Of a stretch of 9,669 nucleotides of DNA, positions 1 through 6,054 are shown in pieces. Position 1 is the first letter of the stretch. Each line of letters starts with the position of its first letter. The notes beneath the pieces were generated by a model. The model did not search any database. It was not told where the DNA came from and saw only the letters and a list, made by a program, of their open reading frames with translations. The position numbers were made by a program, and so were the translations under genes. The stretch comes from Eubacterium sp. (GTDB lineage: Bacteria > Bacillota > Clostridia > Oscillospirales > Acutalibacteraceae): NCBI GenBank assembly GCA_029052085.1, contig JAIDJS010000196.1, forward strand, positions 1-9,669. The letters are read 5' to 3'.

Positions 1-26
1 AAATTGTACTATGTATAGTCTAATTT

Positions 27-62
27 CTCCTAGCAAAATATATAAAATGATTTTGTTAGGAG
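27..62 (+). promoter_or_regulatory. Stem-loop hiding the ribosome binding site of the first HTH gene
   Basis: Positions 27-39 (CTCCTAGCAAAAT) pair with 50-62 (ATTTTGTTAGGAG) over 13 base pairs, with one G-U wobble (33/56) and a 10-base loop. The right arm contains the Shine-Dalgarno AGGAG (58-62), 7 bases before the ATG at 70, so folding of the mRNA would occlude the ribosome site. A possible -10 element TATAGT at 14-19 would put the transcript start close to 26, so the hairpin would be the 5' end of the message; its -35 would lie outside the window. As DNA, the same inverted repeat could instead be an operator for the encoded HTH protein. A shorter palindrome, ACTATGTATAGT, lies at 8-19. The pairing is seen directly; the regulatory role is inferred. 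Confidence 0.55.
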
Positions 63-69
63 TGATTTT

Positions 70-312
70 ATGGATATACATGAGGCGGTTAAGCAAAGGA
101 TTGCTCAGCTTTGCGAAGAGAATAATCTTTCGGTAAGCAGGCTGGCAACAATATCGGGTGTGCCGCATACAACTATAAAATCAATTATGTACAATCAAAG
201 TAAAAATACAGGTGTTGCAACAATCAAAAAAATTTGTGACGGTATTAATATAACAATTGCTGAATTTTTTGATACGGAAGTTTTTAATAATTTGGAACAG
301 GAAATAAAATGA
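70..312 (+). CDS. Small XRE (Cro/C1-type) HTH transcriptional regulator
   Basis: This 80-residue protein is almost entirely one helix-turn-helix domain of the Cro/C1 (XRE) family. Residues 6-66 cover the five-helix fold. The HTH itself is around residues 20-42, where LSVSRLATISGVPHTTIKSI has the expected spacing of scaffold helix, turn and recognition helix. The tail (ITIAEFFDTE) is the usual fifth helix of short clostridial XRE proteins. No sensor or metal-binding domain is present. The ATG is chosen because AGGAG lies 7 bases upstream, although that site is inside a hairpin. The gene stands alone: a terminator follows at 330-354 and the next gene faces it. It is a DNA-binding repressor or activator by family; its target is unknown, and autoregulation is plausible from the inverted repeats in front of it. 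Confidence 0.85.
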   Translation: MDIHEAVKQRIAQLCEENNLSVSRLATISGVPHTTIKSIMYNQSKNTGVATIKKICDGINITIAEFFDTEVFNNLEQEIK

Positions 313-329
313 GATTTACAGAATAAGAA

Positions 330-354
330 AAAAGCCGCGATTTTCGTGGCTTTT
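330..354. terminator. Bidirectional Rho-independent terminator
   Basis: AAAAGCCGCGA (330-340) pairs with TCGTGGCTTTT (344-354) over 11 bp, with one G-U pair and a three-base loop. On the plus strand it lies 17 bases after the HTH stop and ends in TTTT. On the minus strand it is followed by a run of six T and lies about 20 bases beyond the glycoside hydrolase stop. It therefore probably ends both convergent transcripts. Confidence 0.85.
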
Positions 355-375
355 AATGTTTTATATAGAGTTTTA

Positions 376-1293
376 TCAGGATGTTTTTTCGTTCATTGCA
401 TTCAGAATACGATTATTATCATCGCCTTTTATTTCCCAGCAGAAGATACCGCCCAGCCCTTTCTTCTGCGCCCATAATGCTTTCTTTTTAACATCCTTTT
501 CTGTATCAAAGCACCATTTGCTGCCGTTATAATAGGAAAAGCTCTGCCCCAGAAAATTTGTTATTTTTCCCTTTGAAAGTTCGTTGAAGCGCAAATCCTC
601 CTCCAGATGTTTTAAATTTCTTCCGTAGAGGGGAACGCCTATACAAAGCTTATTTTTAGATATTCCGAAAAGATGCCACATGTTTATAAACATTTTTGAA
701 AGATATATATTTGAATGCATATATCCAAGGTCATATGTCATTACAAAAACATAATCAATAATGTTTTCTATCTGTTTAACGTTAAGTCCGAAATATCGGT
801 TGGAGCCTGCTGCGATAGTTAATAATTGGTTTGAATTTAACTGTTTTCGAAGCTCTTTCAGAAGCAAAATAAAATCCTTTTTGCAGTGTTTGCAGCTTGC
901 AATTCCCAAAGCGGATTCTCCGGGAAATTCCCAATCAATATCAATACCATCTAAATTCAATTCGTTTATCAGTTTTACTGCTTTTTCCGTAAAGTGTTTT
1001 CTTGCGTTATGAGTTGAAGAAGCCTGGCAGAATCCGTCACAATTGGCTCCGCCTATTGATAAAATGAGCCTTGTAGCTGCATTCTGAACAGCAATTTCAG
1101 CTTGTATTTTTTTTATGCCGTTTATTACATCAGAGGATAAAAACGGAATCCATGCTCCGTTTTCTTCCTTAATGGTTGAAAAGGCAATTGCAATATGTGT
1201 AAGCTTTTTAAAATCAATGCTTTTTAATTGCTTTTCAAAATCACGGCTATATGATTGATTGCATGAAATATATGCCAAACAAATGTTACGCAT
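376..1293 (-). CDS. Glycoside hydrolase family 18 (chitinase-like) protein, apparently cytoplasmic
   Basis: A 305-residue single-domain GH18 TIM barrel. Family landmarks appear in order: SIGG at 79-82 (beta-3 motif), DGIDIDWE at 115-122 with E122 as the expected catalytic acid and D118/D120 supporting it, MTYD at 185-188 (substrate contacts), GVPLYGR at 219-225, and the closing tryptophan W286 in GIFCWEIKGDD. All key GH18 residues are present, so it should be active in cleaving beta-1,4 N-acetylglucosamine linkages with substrate-assisted catalysis, as is known for the family. No signal peptide, LysM, carbohydrate-binding or anchor domain is visible; the protein begins directly with barrel strand 1. 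The substrate is therefore uncertain: imported chito-oligomers, peptidoglycan-derived glycans or spore material. The ATG has only a weak GGGG ribosome site (1305-1308), 11 bases away. It lies 61 bp downstream of hisC on the same strand with no terminator between, so read-through is likely. Confidence 0.9.
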   Translation of the reverse strand: MRNICLAYISCNQSYSRDFEKQLKSIDFKKLTHIAIAFSTIKEENGAWIPFLSSDVINGIKKIQAEIAVQNAATRLILSIGGANCDGFCQASSTHNARKHFTEKAVKLINELNLDGIDIDWEFPGESALGIASCKHCKKDFILLLKELRKQLNSNQLLTIAAGSNRYFGLNVKQIENIIDYVFVMTYDLGYMHSNIYLSKMFINMWHLFGISKNKLCIGVPLYGRNLKHLEEDLRFNELSKGKITNFLGQSFSYYNGSKWCFDTEKDVKKKALWAQKKGLGGIFCWEIKGDDNNRILNAMNEKTS

Positions 1294-1354
1294 AAAGTGT
1301 TTTACCCCAAATTGTTATATGACTCTTTGTGCATGGTTTTATACAGGAAAATGC

Positions 1355-2416
1355 TTATTTACTCAAATATTCCTTTGTTTTTTGAAGGAAGATATCCATT
1401 TCTGCGTCTGTTCCAATCGTAATACGAACATAGCGGTTTATTCTCGGCAGATTGAAATATCGAATAAATACCCTTTGCGTTTTAAGCCATTCAAAGTAAT
1501 CTTTCATATCAAGCTTTTCGTTTGCTGCAAACAAAAAGTTAGTCTGCGAATCAAGCACTGTAAAGCCCAGACTTATAAGCTCCTTGGTTACTCTTTCTCT
1601 TGTTTTGATAACCTTTGCTACGGTTTTTCTGAAATATTCCGTATCTTTGATTGCAGCAGTGCCGACAGCCATTGATAGGCTGTTTACAGTATAGCTGTTA
1701 TAGGAATTCTTAACTGCTTCAAGTACAGAGATAAGCTCTTTGCTTCCGATTGCGTAGCCGATTCTCATGCCTGCAAGGCTTCGGCTTTTGGAAAATGTAC
1801 CCGTAACAAGCAGATTTTCGTATTTTTTGGTAAGCTCAACGCTTGAAAAACCGCCGAAATCAACATAAGCCTCGTCAATAATAACAACACTGTCTTTATT
1901 GTATTCCATAAGCTTTTCAATAAAAGCCTGCCCCTCTCCGAGCGAGGTTGGAGCATTCGGATTCGGTATAACTATGCCGCCGTTTTCCTCCCTGTAATCT
2001 TCAATATCTATGCGAAAATCATTTTTAAGCGGATAGGTTTTGTAAGGAATATTGAAAAGCCGGCACCATACAGGGTAAAAGCTGTAGGTAATATCGGGGT
2101 AAGCAATCGGCTTTTTACTGTTAAAAAATGCCTGAAAGGCAAGGGCAATAACATCATCAGAGCCGTTTCCTAAGAATACATTTTCGATTTCAACATTGTA
2201 ATATTCCGCAACAGCCCTTTTAAATTCATAAGCATTTGCATCGGGATAAAATTTTAAATTACTGCTGTCAAAATTTCTGATAGCTTCAATTACCTTCGGA
2301 GAAGGAGGATAAGGGTTTTCATTGGCATTGATTTTAACAATGTTCTGCTCCTTGCTCTGCTCGCCGGGAACATACGGCTCAATATCTCTTAAATTCTTTT
2401 TCCATAATTTTTCCAT
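1355..2416 (-). CDS. hisC: Histidinol-phosphate aminotransferase (PLP-dependent, HisC family)
   Basis: A fold-type I PLP aminotransferase of 353 residues from the chosen start, the normal HisC length. Motifs in order: NANENPYPP (substrate/PLP loop, about 30-38), GNGSDDVI (about 83-90), PNPNAPTS (151-158), DEAYVDF (181-187), and TFSKSRSLAGMRIG with the Schiff-base lysine K210. Near the end is RYVRITIGT, with the arginine that binds substrate phosphate or carboxylate. HisC converts imidazole-acetol phosphate and glutamate to histidinol phosphate and 2-oxoglutarate; relatives also transaminate aromatic amino acids. An ATG 30 bases upstream (2446) is in frame but has no ribosome site and lies upstream of the likely -10. 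The ATG at 2416 has AGAGG (2426-2430) 9 bases before it, so I start there. No other his gene is visible nearby, so histidine synthesis versus a broader aromatic or other aminotransferase role cannot be settled here. Confidence 0.88.
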   Translation of the reverse strand: MEKLWKKNLRDIEPYVPGEQSKEQNIVKINANENPYPPSPKVIEAIRNFDSSNLKFYPDANAYEFKRAVAEYYNVEIENVFLGNGSDDVIALAFQAFFNSKKPIAYPDITYSFYPVWCRLFNIPYKTYPLKNDFRIDIEDYREENGGIVIPNPNAPTSLGEGQAFIEKLMEYNKDSVVIIDEAYVDFGGFSSVELTKKYENLLVTGTFSKSRSLAGMRIGYAIGSKELISVLEAVKNSYNSYTVNSLSMAVGTAAIKDTEYFRKTVAKVIKTRERVTKELISLGFTVLDSQTNFLFAANEKLDMKDYFEWLKTQRVFIRYFNLPRINRYVRITIGTDAEMDIFLQKTKEYLSK

Positions 2417-2436
2417 AATCTTATACCTCTTGCGAT

Positions 2437-2465
2437 ATTTTACCATAGCAAAGTATGTTAATCAA
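2437..2465 (-). promoter_or_regulatory. Predicted hisC promoter
   Basis: On the minus strand, -35 TTGATT (2460-2465) and -10 TAAAAT (2437-2442) are separated by 17 bp. Transcription would begin near 2430, excluding the in-frame ATG at 2446 and favouring the start at 2416. The leader would be very short, with the ribosome site almost at its 5' end, which lowers confidence. Confidence 0.4.
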
Positions 2466-2480
2466 TATCAACAAAGAAAA

Positions 2481-2508
2481 AACGCCTTTTGATGAATCAA
2501 AAAGCGTT
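2481..2508 (-). terminator. Rho-independent terminator of the second HTH gene
   Basis: AACGCCTTTTGAT (2481-2493) and ATCAAAAAGCGTT (2496-2508) form an inverted repeat with one mismatch that is a permitted G-U wobble on the minus-strand RNA. The innermost pairs must open to make a loop. The minus-strand transcript then runs into GTTTTTTC, a good U-tract. It sits just past the stop of the HTH gene (2511) and directly upstream of the hisC promoter, insulating hisC. Confidence 0.8.
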
Positions 2509-2510
2509 CG

Positions 2511-2720
2511 TTATATTTTTTTAGGATTATCTGTTCTGTCTAAAAGATAGTCAATATTCGTATTAAAGAAATCTGCAAGAAGAATTAAAGTATCCGTTGG
2601 AGGTATTCTTTCTCCGTTTTCAAATTTTGAAATTAAGGCTTGGTCAATGCCTGTTTCTATCTGCATTGCTATTTGTGATAAGCCTTTTTCTTTTCTAAGT
2701 TTTTTTAGATTGCTACCCAT
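2511..2720 (-). CDS. Short XRE-family HTH regulator, probably autoregulatory
   Basis: A 69-residue Cro/C1-type protein consisting only of the HTH domain. LKKLRKEKGLSQIAMQIETG (5-24) is the classic start of the fold, ISKFENGERIPPTDTL (30-45) is the recognition helix and following loop, and LLADFFNTNIDYLLD (47-61) is the fifth helix. The start ATG has AAGGTG (2726-2731) 5 bases upstream. The gene is divergent from the small membrane protein gene at 2812. The gap between them holds two near-identical palindromes that overlap both promoters, so the protein very likely represses itself and its neighbour. No effector domain is visible, so what relieves repression is unknown. It resembles small phage-type and mobile-element-type repressors, but nothing else phage-like is nearby. 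Confidence 0.88.
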   Translation of the reverse strand: MGSNLKKLRKEKGLSQIAMQIETGIDQALISKFENGERIPPTDTLILLADFFNTNIDYLLDRTDNPKKI

Positions 2721-2732
2721 TATATCACCTTA

Positions 2733-2747
2733 ATGACATTATGTCAT
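2733..2747. promoter_or_regulatory. Operator palindrome 1 for the HTH regulator
   Basis: ATGACATTATGTCAT is a perfect 15-bp palindrome around T2740. It shares ATGACA...GTCAT with the palindrome at 2765-2779. It overlaps the predicted -10 of the leftward HTH gene (2743-2748) and lies just before that gene's ribosome site. The palindrome is directly visible; binding by the adjacent XRE protein is inferred from position and the usual size of Cro/CI operators. Confidence 0.75.
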
Positions 2748-2771
2748 ACAAGCAATTGAAGAATATGACAA
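2743..2771 (-). promoter_or_regulatory. Predicted promoter of the leftward HTH gene
   Basis: On the minus strand, -35 TTGTCA (2766-2771) and -10 TATGAC (2743-2748) are exactly 17 bp apart. The -35 lies in operator 2 and the -10 in operator 1, so binding at either site should affect this promoter. The -10 is a poor match to consensus. Confidence 0.45.
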
Positions 2772-2784
2772 TTAGTCATATAAT
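2756..2784 (+). promoter_or_regulatory. Predicted promoter of the small membrane protein gene
   Basis: -35 TTGAAG (2756-2761) and a consensus -10 TATAAT (2779-2784) are separated by 17 bp. Operator 2 (2765-2779) fills the spacer, which is ideally placed to block RNA polymerase. The start codon follows at 2812 with GAGGTGG (2801-2807) as ribosome site. Confidence 0.75.
2765..2779. promoter_or_regulatory. Operator palindrome 2 for the HTH regulator
   Basis: ATGACAATTAGTCAT shares its arms with operator 1, and its outer symmetry extends to ATATGAC/GTCATAT (2763-2781). The centre (T2772) is 32 bp from the centre of operator 1, close to three helical turns, so two repressor dimers would sit on the same face of the DNA and could cooperate. 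It lies inside the rightward promoter spacer. Confidence 0.75.
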
Positions 2785-2811
2785 GGAATTGTTAACAAAA
2801 GAGGTGGTTTT

Positions 2812-3051
2812 ATGAAAAAATTATCTGAAATAAGAATATGGCTATTCGGTGCTTCAATTGTAGTTAGCATATGTTATGCTATTATTACTCTAATAGATGT
2901 GCAAAATCATATTGATTTAGAATTAGAAAGTTTTTGTTGCTTTATATTTGGGGTGGTGCTTTTAGTTCTCGCTTTTACATATCCTTTAATACATAAGGCT
3001 GAGCTGATGATTGCAAAAATGGAAGACGAAGAGGATAAAAAGGATAAATAA
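2812..3051 (+). CDS. Small two-helix membrane protein of unknown function
   Basis: A 79-residue protein I cannot assign to a family. Residues about 9-29 and 41-60 are two hydrophobic membrane-spanning stretches separated by a short polar segment (DVQNHIDLELES). The tail (residues 62-79) is highly charged, ending in EDEEDKKDK. The charged N-terminus (MKKLSEIR) and tail suggest both ends are cytoplasmic. Cys21, Cys42 and Cys43 lie in or next to the helices. The ATG has a strong GAGGTGG ribosome site and a near-consensus promoter containing an operator, so the gene appears well expressed when the neighbouring XRE repressor is released. The lone repressor plus small membrane protein layout recalls toxin, immunity or membrane-stress modules, but nothing in the sequence proves any of these. 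Confidence 0.75.
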   Translation: MKKLSEIRIWLFGASIVVSICYAIITLIDVQNHIDLELESFCCFIFGVVLLVLAFTYPLIHKAELMIAKMEDEEDKKDK

Positions 3052-3084
3052 AAATTATCTGTCCCGTTTTTTGTACTAATTTTG

Positions 3085-3113
3085 TTGTTTTGAACAATTA
3101 AGTATGATAGAAT
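3085..3113 (+). promoter_or_regulatory. Predicted rmuC promoter
   Basis: -35 TTGTTT (3085-3090) and -10 TAGAAT (3108-3113) are 17 bp apart, and the -10 carries the extended TG motif (TG at 3105-3106, one base before the hexamer). It lies 28 bases before the rmuC start, with GGAGG between. Another -35-like TTGAAC nearby does not give correct spacing. Confidence 0.5.
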
Positions 3114-3140
3114 AATTGTATAAAAAACGGAGGTTTACAT

Positions 3141-4358
3141 ATGGATATTTTTATAATTGCCCTGCTGGCGGTTTTAATTGTGCTTGTAATCATTGCAATT
3201 GTTATGATTTCAAGAAACAAGCCTGTTATGGATCATTCAGCAATAAACAACAGTATCGCTCTGCTTGATCAGAAGCTTGATATCAATTCCAAACAGTCGG
3301 GAGAGGCGTTTCGCAGCATTTCCGAGCAGATGCACGGCTTAACGGAAAAGAATTATGAGCAGATGCTCAAAATTAATGAATCCTTAAATAATAATGCCGA
3401 AAAGCAGACAAAAAGAATCAGCGAATCTATTCTTCTTATGCAGAACAGCAACGAACAGAAGCTTGAGGAAATGCGAAAAACCGTAGATGAAAAGCTTACT
3501 GATACACTTAATCAGCGTCTGAATGCCTCGTTTAAAACCGTTTCCGAACAGCTTCAGAATGTTTATAAAAGTCTTGGCGAAATGAAAGAGCTTTCCTCCG
3601 GAGTAACAGATAAAGTTGCCGATTTGAACAGGGTGCTTACAAATGTTAAGGCAAGAGGAACATGGGCTGAGGTTCAGCTTGGCAATATTCTGGATGAAAC
3701 CATTCCCGGTATGTATGATACGAATGTTAAGACCAATCCGAAATATAACGGTCAGGTTGAATTTGCTATCCGAATTCCGAATCAGGAGGATGACGGAATT
3801 ACATATCTTCCCGTTGATTCAAAATTCCCTATGGAGGATTATGTCCGGCTTGTTGAGGCTTCCGAAGCAGGTGATGCCGAATTAGTTGAGCAGTCCAGAA
3901 AAGCGCTTGAAAGAAGAGTGCGTGATGAAGCACGGCTTGTACGTCAGTATATCAGCACGCCTGAAACAACACCGTTTGCCATTCTGTATCTTGCTACGGA
4001 GGGGTTATATGCTGAAATTACTTCAAGCAAAAACGGCGTTGCCGAAAAGCTTCATGCAGAGGGCGTTATGGTAGCAGGTCCAAGCACGATAACTGCTTTG
4101 CTGTCCTCGCTTGCGATGGGCTTCAGAACTATGGCAATCAATAAGAAGGCTAATGAGGTTTGGAAGGTTCTCGGCGCTGCTAAAACGCAGTATGATAAAT
4201 TTGGTGATCTTCTTCAGAAAGCGAAGAAAAAGGTTGAGGAAGCAGGCAAGGTGCTTGATGAAGCAGACCACAGAAATGATATTATTCAGAAGAATTTACG
4301 TAAAGTGGAAATACTTGACAGTAATGATGCGCAGTCCATTTTAGGTATTGAAGAGTAA
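3141..4358 (+). CDS. rmuC: DNA recombination protein RmuC homologue
   Basis: A 405-residue RmuC-family protein. Residues 2-23 form one N-terminal membrane helix. Residues about 35-165 are a long heptad-rich coiled coil full of Gln, Glu and Lys. The RmuC domain follows from about 140 to 390, with RGTWAEVQLGNIL (172-184), the hallmark LPVDSKFP (223-230), TPFAILYLATEGLY (277-290) and GPSTITALL (313-321). In E. coli RmuC limits inversion recombination and has been proposed to be a nuclease-related factor; its biochemical role is still poorly defined. The length fits Gram-positive homologues, shorter than E. coli's 475. The start has GGAGG (3129-3133) 7 bases upstream. The gene is a single transcription unit with its own promoter and terminator, and nothing in it looks broken. 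Confidence 0.93.
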   Translation: MDIFIIALLAVLIVLVIIAIVMISRNKPVMDHSAINNSIALLDQKLDINSKQSGEAFRSISEQMHGLTEKNYEQMLKINESLNNNAEKQTKRISESILLMQNSNEQKLEEMRKTVDEKLTDTLNQRLNASFKTVSEQLQNVYKSLGEMKELSSGVTDKVADLNRVLTNVKARGTWAEVQLGNILDETIPGMYDTNVKTNPKYNGQVEFAIRIPNQEDDGITYLPVDSKFPMEDYVRLVEASEAGDAELVEQSRKALERRVRDEARLVRQYISTPETTPFAILYLATEGLYAEITSSKNGVAEKLHAEGVMVAGPSTITALLSSLAMGFRTMAINKKANEVWKVLGAAKTQYDKFGDLLQKAKKKVEEAGKVLDEADHRNDIIQKNLRKVEILDSNDAQSILGIEE

Positions 4359-4423
4359 TATGTTTTAAAATATATGGTATATACAGAGTGTTTTTGAAAC
4401 AATATATAGTAAAATATAAAAAC

Positions 4424-4456
4424 AAGCCGTGTAAAGTTTTTGACTTTACACGGCTT
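4424..4456. terminator. Bidirectional terminator between rmuC and the symporter gene
   Basis: AAGCCGTGTAAAGT (4424-4437) pairs perfectly over 14 bp with ACTTTACACGGCTT (4443-4456), leaving a 5-base loop. On the minus strand the stem is followed by GTTTTTATATTTT, a good U-tract, and it lies just after the symporter stop. On the plus strand it follows rmuC with a weaker TTTGTGAATTTT tail. It probably serves both convergent genes. Confidence 0.85.
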
Positions 4457-4471
4457 TGTGAATTTTAGTGA

Positions 4472-5974
4472 TTATATTTCGTCATTCATTTTCTCTGTTC
4501 TTGAAGCTTCAAGCTCTTTTTGAGCCTTTTCCTTTGTTTTTCCTGTATAATCATTGAACAGCATAGGAAGAATGGTAAGTAAAAAACCAACTGCAGGAAC
4601 GATTGTTACAAGTGCTAAAAGTATTTTTTGCGTATCTGCGCTTTGCTGGAAAAATATCTGTCTTCCTGCAACGTCAACAAGTGATTTGTCCACTGCTTTA
4701 AAATCGGATCTGTCAAGCAGCTGTCCGAAAACGGCGGTTGCAATACCTGCGTTAACCTTTGATAAAAAGGTCTGGAAAGAGAAGCATACACCCTCGTGGC
4801 GCTCGCCTGTTTTCCATTCAAGGTAATCAACTGCATCTGCAATAAGTGCGTAGGTAATAACGTTGTAAATACCAAGCGGAAGTCCCATAAGGAACAGCAT
4901 TACCCAAAGAATATATATATTGATATTCTGAATATTGCTTGCAAAAGCAATGTAGCAAAGAAGATGAACAGCTAAGCCGAATGCAGCAGAGCCTATATAA
5001 ATCTGCTTTAATGAGAATTTTTTTCTGAGCAATGGGAATATAGCCATTGCAGGAATCATTCCTACACCGATTGCAACTGTCAGGGTTGTAACAATTGTTC
5101 CTCTCGGAATCCAAAAATCATATGCCGCTGCGGCATCAACATTAGGAAGAATTGTACCGACTGAATCAAATATTTTTGAAAAATCCGTGTAATTCTGAAT
5201 AATCAGATAATTTCCTATGTAGTCTGCACATTGATTTGCCATTACCATAGTTGAGCCGAGCAGCGAAGCAAGGATAACGATGATAAGCACCTTATCTTTG
5301 CCCATAACGGTAAAGGTTTCTCTGAAAGACGGAGTGTGATCCATTTTCGGTACTCTTTCCTTTGAAACAAAGAAAATCAGAATGGAAAGCGCACAGCCGA
5401 GAACAGCGAATAAAACTGCAGAAACAAAAAATCCTGTTTTGTATCCAAGATTTGACTGATAAAAGATAGGAACAAGCAGTGCCGGCAGAATTCCTCCGAA
5501 GGTTGAACCAAGCCTTGCCGTTGAAATGAAAGAGGTTCTTTCACTTTCAAGCGGAGTAATTACCGATGACAGTCCCCAAAACGGAACATCCTGAATCGTA
5601 AAGGCTATGCCCCATATAATATAAGTAAACAATGCCCAGGCAAAAGCAGCAGATGAGCCGTCCGTAAACGGGGCAGTAAAAAGAAGCACGGTGCATACGG
5701 CAATCGGTATAGGCGCAAAAAGGAGATAAGGCCGCATTTTTCCCCATTTTGTTTTTGTTTTGTCAACAATCATACCCATAACGGGGTCATTCAGTGCATC
5801 AAAAATCCTGCCTATAAGAATGATTGATGTGCTTTGCTTAAGTGATAATCCTGCTCCGTTCTGGAAAAACACAAGTGCAAACATAGACATCAATGTATAA
5901 ATTCCCGAACGGCCGAAAGCACCAACCGTAAAGCAAATCCTTTCTTTGGCTGTTAAATATTTTTTGTTTTCCAA
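4472..5974 (-). CDS. GPH-family (MelB/XylP-type) sugar:cation symporter, TTG start
   Basis: A 500-residue, twelve-helix MFS permease of the glycoside-pentoside-hexuronide:cation symporter family. Hallmarks: DALNDPVMG (59-67) leading to the D-T-W-G-x-x-RP signature ending at R81-P82; QDVPFWGLSS (128-137); and the late GERHEGVCFSF/K segment typical of the second half. The loop between the halves (SKERVPKMDHTP, about 204-215) is cytoplasmic. A stretch at about 248-290, after helix 7, is longer and more polar than in MelB and is probably external. It would bring in a glycoside or oligosaccharide with Na+ or H+; the sugar cannot be read from sequence. The start is TTG, supported by GAGGG (5982-5986) 7 bases upstream, with no nearby ATG. 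The AraC-type gene just upstream on the same strand is the likely regulator. No glycosidase is adjacent in the window. Confidence 0.9.
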   Translation of the reverse strand: MENKKYLTAKERICFTVGAFGRSGIYTLMSMFALVFFQNGAGLSLKQSTSIILIGRIFDALNDPVMGMIVDKTKTKWGKMRPYLLFAPIPIAVCTVLLFTAPFTDGSSAAFAWALFTYIIWGIAFTIQDVPFWGLSSVITPLESERTSFISTARLGSTFGGILPALLVPIFYQSNLGYKTGFFVSAVLFAVLGCALSILIFFVSKERVPKMDHTPSFRETFTVMGKDKVLIIVILASLLGSTMVMANQCADYIGNYLIIQNYTDFSKIFDSVGTILPNVDAAAAYDFWIPRGTIVTTLTVAIGVGMIPAMAIFPLLRKKFSLKQIYIGSAAFGLAVHLLCYIAFASNIQNINIYILWVMLFLMGLPLGIYNVITYALIADAVDYLEWKTGERHEGVCFSFQTFLSKVNAGIATAVFGQLLDRSDFKAVDKSLVDVAGRQIFFQQSADTQKILLALVTIVPAVGFLLTILPMLFNDYTGKTKEKAQKELEASRTEKMNDEI

Positions 5975-6006
5975 ATTTTCACCCTCTTTTAAAATATTGT
6001 AAATTA

Positions 6007-6042
6007 AAACCTCATCTTTCAGTATATAGGAAGATGAGGTTT
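6007..6042 (-). terminator. Terminator of the AraC-type gene, overlapping the symporter promoter
   Basis: AAACCTCATCTT (6007-6018) pairs perfectly over 12 bp with AAGATGAGGTTT (6031-6042), and two more inner pairs are possible. On the minus strand it is 12 bases after the AraC stop and runs into TTTTAATTT. It should end the regulator transcript before the symporter gene. The symporter promoter lies across the same bases. Confidence 0.75.
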
Positions 6043-6049
6043 AAGTCAA
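6021..6049 (-). promoter_or_regulatory. Predicted symporter promoter inside the terminator hairpin
   Basis: On the minus strand, -35 TTGACT (6044-6049) and -10 TATACT (6021-6026) are separated by 17 bp. The -10 falls in the hairpin loop and the spacer in one arm. A transcript starting near 6014 would contain only part of the second arm, so it would not form the terminator. The inverted repeat could also act as DNA binding site. Confidence 0.6.
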
Positions 6050-6054
6050 ACGAA

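Noticed and set aside
8..19. ACTATGTATAGT palindrome as a firm operator
   Set aside because: It is short, AT-rich, near the window edge and overlaps a possible -10 element; without upstream sequence or a second copy it is only suggestive.
1259..1675. 138-codon plus-strand open frame opposite hisC
   Set aside because: It is antisense to well-supported hisC and hydrolase ends, has no ribosome site that I can see, and its Cys/Phe-rich translation resembles no family.
2417..2446. In-frame upstream ATG that would extend hisC by 10 residues
   Set aside because: It lacks a ribosome site and overlaps the predicted -10 region, while the ATG at 2416 has AGAGG at good spacing and gives the usual family length.
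4023..4344. Overlapping open frames in other frames of the rmuC 3' half
   Set aside because: They are shadows of the rmuC frame, whose conserved motifs run through the whole region; the translations are rich in Arg, Met and Leu with no recognisable motif.
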